Shown here piece by piece: positions 40,498 to 41,385 of a stretch of DNA of 41,385 nucleotides. Made by a program: the position numbers and the translations under genes. Source of the stretch: Crocinitomicaceae bacterium (lineage in GTDB: Bacteria > Bacteroidota > Bacteroidia > Flavobacteriales_D > Crocinitomicaceae); NCBI GenBank assembly GCA_020832365.1, contig JAFIEX010000007.1, forward strand, positions 1 to 41,385, written 5' to 3'. Under the pieces are notes generated by a model. It saw only the letters and a program-made list of their open reading frames with translations. It had not been told where the DNA came from and did no database searches. How positions within the stretch are numbered: the stretch's first letter is position 1; each line of letters starts with the position of its first letter.

Positions 40498-41385
40498 TTA
40501 AAAATTTTCCATGTGTTTTTGAGCCAGCTTTTTTCCTAGTTCAACTCCCCATTGGTCGAAGCTGTAAATATTCCAAATAATTCCTTGCACAAAAACAGTA
40601 TGCTCATAAAACGCAATTAAACTGCCTAAGTTTTTTGGTGTTAGTTCCTTCATTGCTATCAAAGAAGCAGGTCGATTCCCCTCATATACCTTTTGTTGAT
40701 TCTCGTTGTTGCTTCCTGTCCTCAAGGCCTCAATTTGTGCTTCGCAATTGGCATTTAGAATTTGCTGGTGAAGCGCATTTACGTCTTTTCGTTGCGCTAT
40801 TTTTACAAATTGTGTTGGTATCACTTCCGTTCCTTGGTGTAATAACTGAAAAAATGAATGCTGACAATTAGTGCCTTCTCCACCAAAAATAACTGGGCAC
40901 GTTGAATAATTTACTCTTTCATTGTTTCGGCTTGCGGACTTGCCATTACTTTCCATGATCATTTGTTGTAAGAATGGCACTAACTTTTTTAGTCGATGGC
41001 TGTAAGGTAAAACCGCATGAACGTTTGCATTCCAAAAATTGGTGTACCAGATTCCTATCAAAGCTTGTACAACTGGGATGTTTTGATCTAGCGGTTTTTC
41101 TAGAAAATGTTCATCTGCTGCGCTTGCACCGGCTAACAGCTGTTCAAAGTTTTGGTAACCAATGGCTAGCGGAATGCTTATTCCAGCAGCACTCCAAAGA
41201 CTTAGCCTTCCTGAAACCCAATCCCAAAAATAAAATGTGTTTTCTGGTTTAATTCCAAACTTTAAAACTTCTTTGGCGGAAGGCTTTGCTGTTACGGCGA
41301 TGAATTGTTGAGCCACTGCTTGATTTGTATCTAATCCTTTTTCTGCAAACCAATTCACCACACTTTTCGCATTGGTCATGGTTTC
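40498..41385 (-). CDS. pgi: Glucose-6-phosphate isomerase, 3' part (cut by window end)
   Basis: The C-terminal 295 or so residues of phosphoglucose isomerase; the reading frame continues past the window edge (Glu-Thr precede the Met at 41379, as in ETMTNA of E. coli Pgi). [44 protein letters not shown] with the active-site Glu and His, and [17 protein letters not shown] are standard. It converts glucose-6-P and fructose-6-P. It lies 28 bases before the UGDH gene in the same direction. A 549-residue full protein is expected from relatives. Confidence 0.95.
   Translation of the reverse strand, partial: ETMTNAKSVVNWFAEKGLDTNQAVAQQFIAVTAKPSAKEVLKFGIKPENTFYFWDWVSGRLSLWSAAGISIPLAIGYQNFEQLLAGASAADEHFLEKPLDQNIPVVQALIGIWYTNFWNANVHAVLPYSHRLKKLVPFLQQMIMESNGKSASRNNERVNYSTCPVIFGGEGTNCQHSFFQLLHQGTEVIPTQFVKIAQRKDVNALHQQILNANCEAQIEALRTGSNNENQQKVYEGNRPASLIAMKELTPKNLGSLIAFYEHTVFVQGIIWNIYSFDQWGVELGKKLAQKHMENF

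Overview
The window looks like a chromosomal segment of a Bacteroidota bacterium, most likely a Flavobacteriia-type organism. The grounds are low GC, TonB-dependent receptors with CarboxypepD_reg-like N-terminal domains, candidate promoter boxes of the Bacteroidota type (TAnnTTTG), few Shine-Dalgarno sequences, an UpxY/NusG-like regulator inside a polysaccharide locus, and a four-helix-bundle 'S23/IVS' protein. I cannot name genus or species from sequence alone.

Layout. (1) 1-400: a tRNA-Ala(GGC) gene on the minus strand with its terminator. A second copy of the tRNA 3' end plus terminator flank lies just downstream, like an attachment-site scar. (2) 398-3443 (-): an outer-membrane TonB receptor and a small lipoprotein. 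(3) 3734-6038 (+): two overlapping GT4-type glycosyltransferases, convergent with an exported MsrA (6024-6662, -). (4) 6792-9804 (+): an unrecognised exported protein and a heme/hemoglobin-type TonB receptor. (5) 10009-13878: housekeeping and accessory genes (DUF2892 protein, SDR dehydratase/epimerase, ArsC, MlaF and MlaE lipid transporter parts, SprT-like protein). (6) 13893-14951 (+): manC for GDP-mannose. (7) 14987-41385 (-): a single-strand block of about 26 kb for a Wzx/Wzy-type exported polysaccharide.

The polysaccharide block, read in its direction of transcription (high to low coordinates), starts with precursor genes: pgi (cut by the window end), an animal-like UDP-glucose dehydrogenase, cysQ, a phosphoglucose/phosphomannose isomerase, then cysC, cysD and cysN (sulfate activation to PAPS), rfbA and rfbC. 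Next come an UpxY/NusG-like antiterminator, rfbD and rfbB (dTDP-rhamnose), the flippase wzx, two sulfotransferases, the polymerase wzy, a third sulfotransferase, three glycosyltransferases, a fourth sulfotransferase, and a polysaccharide deacetylase. The block ends with a wecA-like initiating transferase, the wza-like export lipoprotein and the wzc-like tyrosine kinase.

The genes work together as a sulfated-polysaccharide factory. CysDNC make PAPS, four sulfotransferases use it, and CysQ removes the inhibitory by-product PAP. UDP-GlcA, dTDP-rhamnose and possibly GDP-mannose supply sugars. The deacetylase overlaps a sulfotransferase gene by 4 bp, which suggests a split analogue of the animal heparan N-deacetylase/N-sulfotransferase. 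A compact four-helix-bundle gene flanked by 7-bp-period repeats sits between cysD and cysN and looks like an inserted cassette; both cysD and the cassette gene take their stop codons from the repeat. No stretch over 300 bases lacks a gene. The longest gap (3444-3733) is AT-rich and holds only one candidate promoter box.
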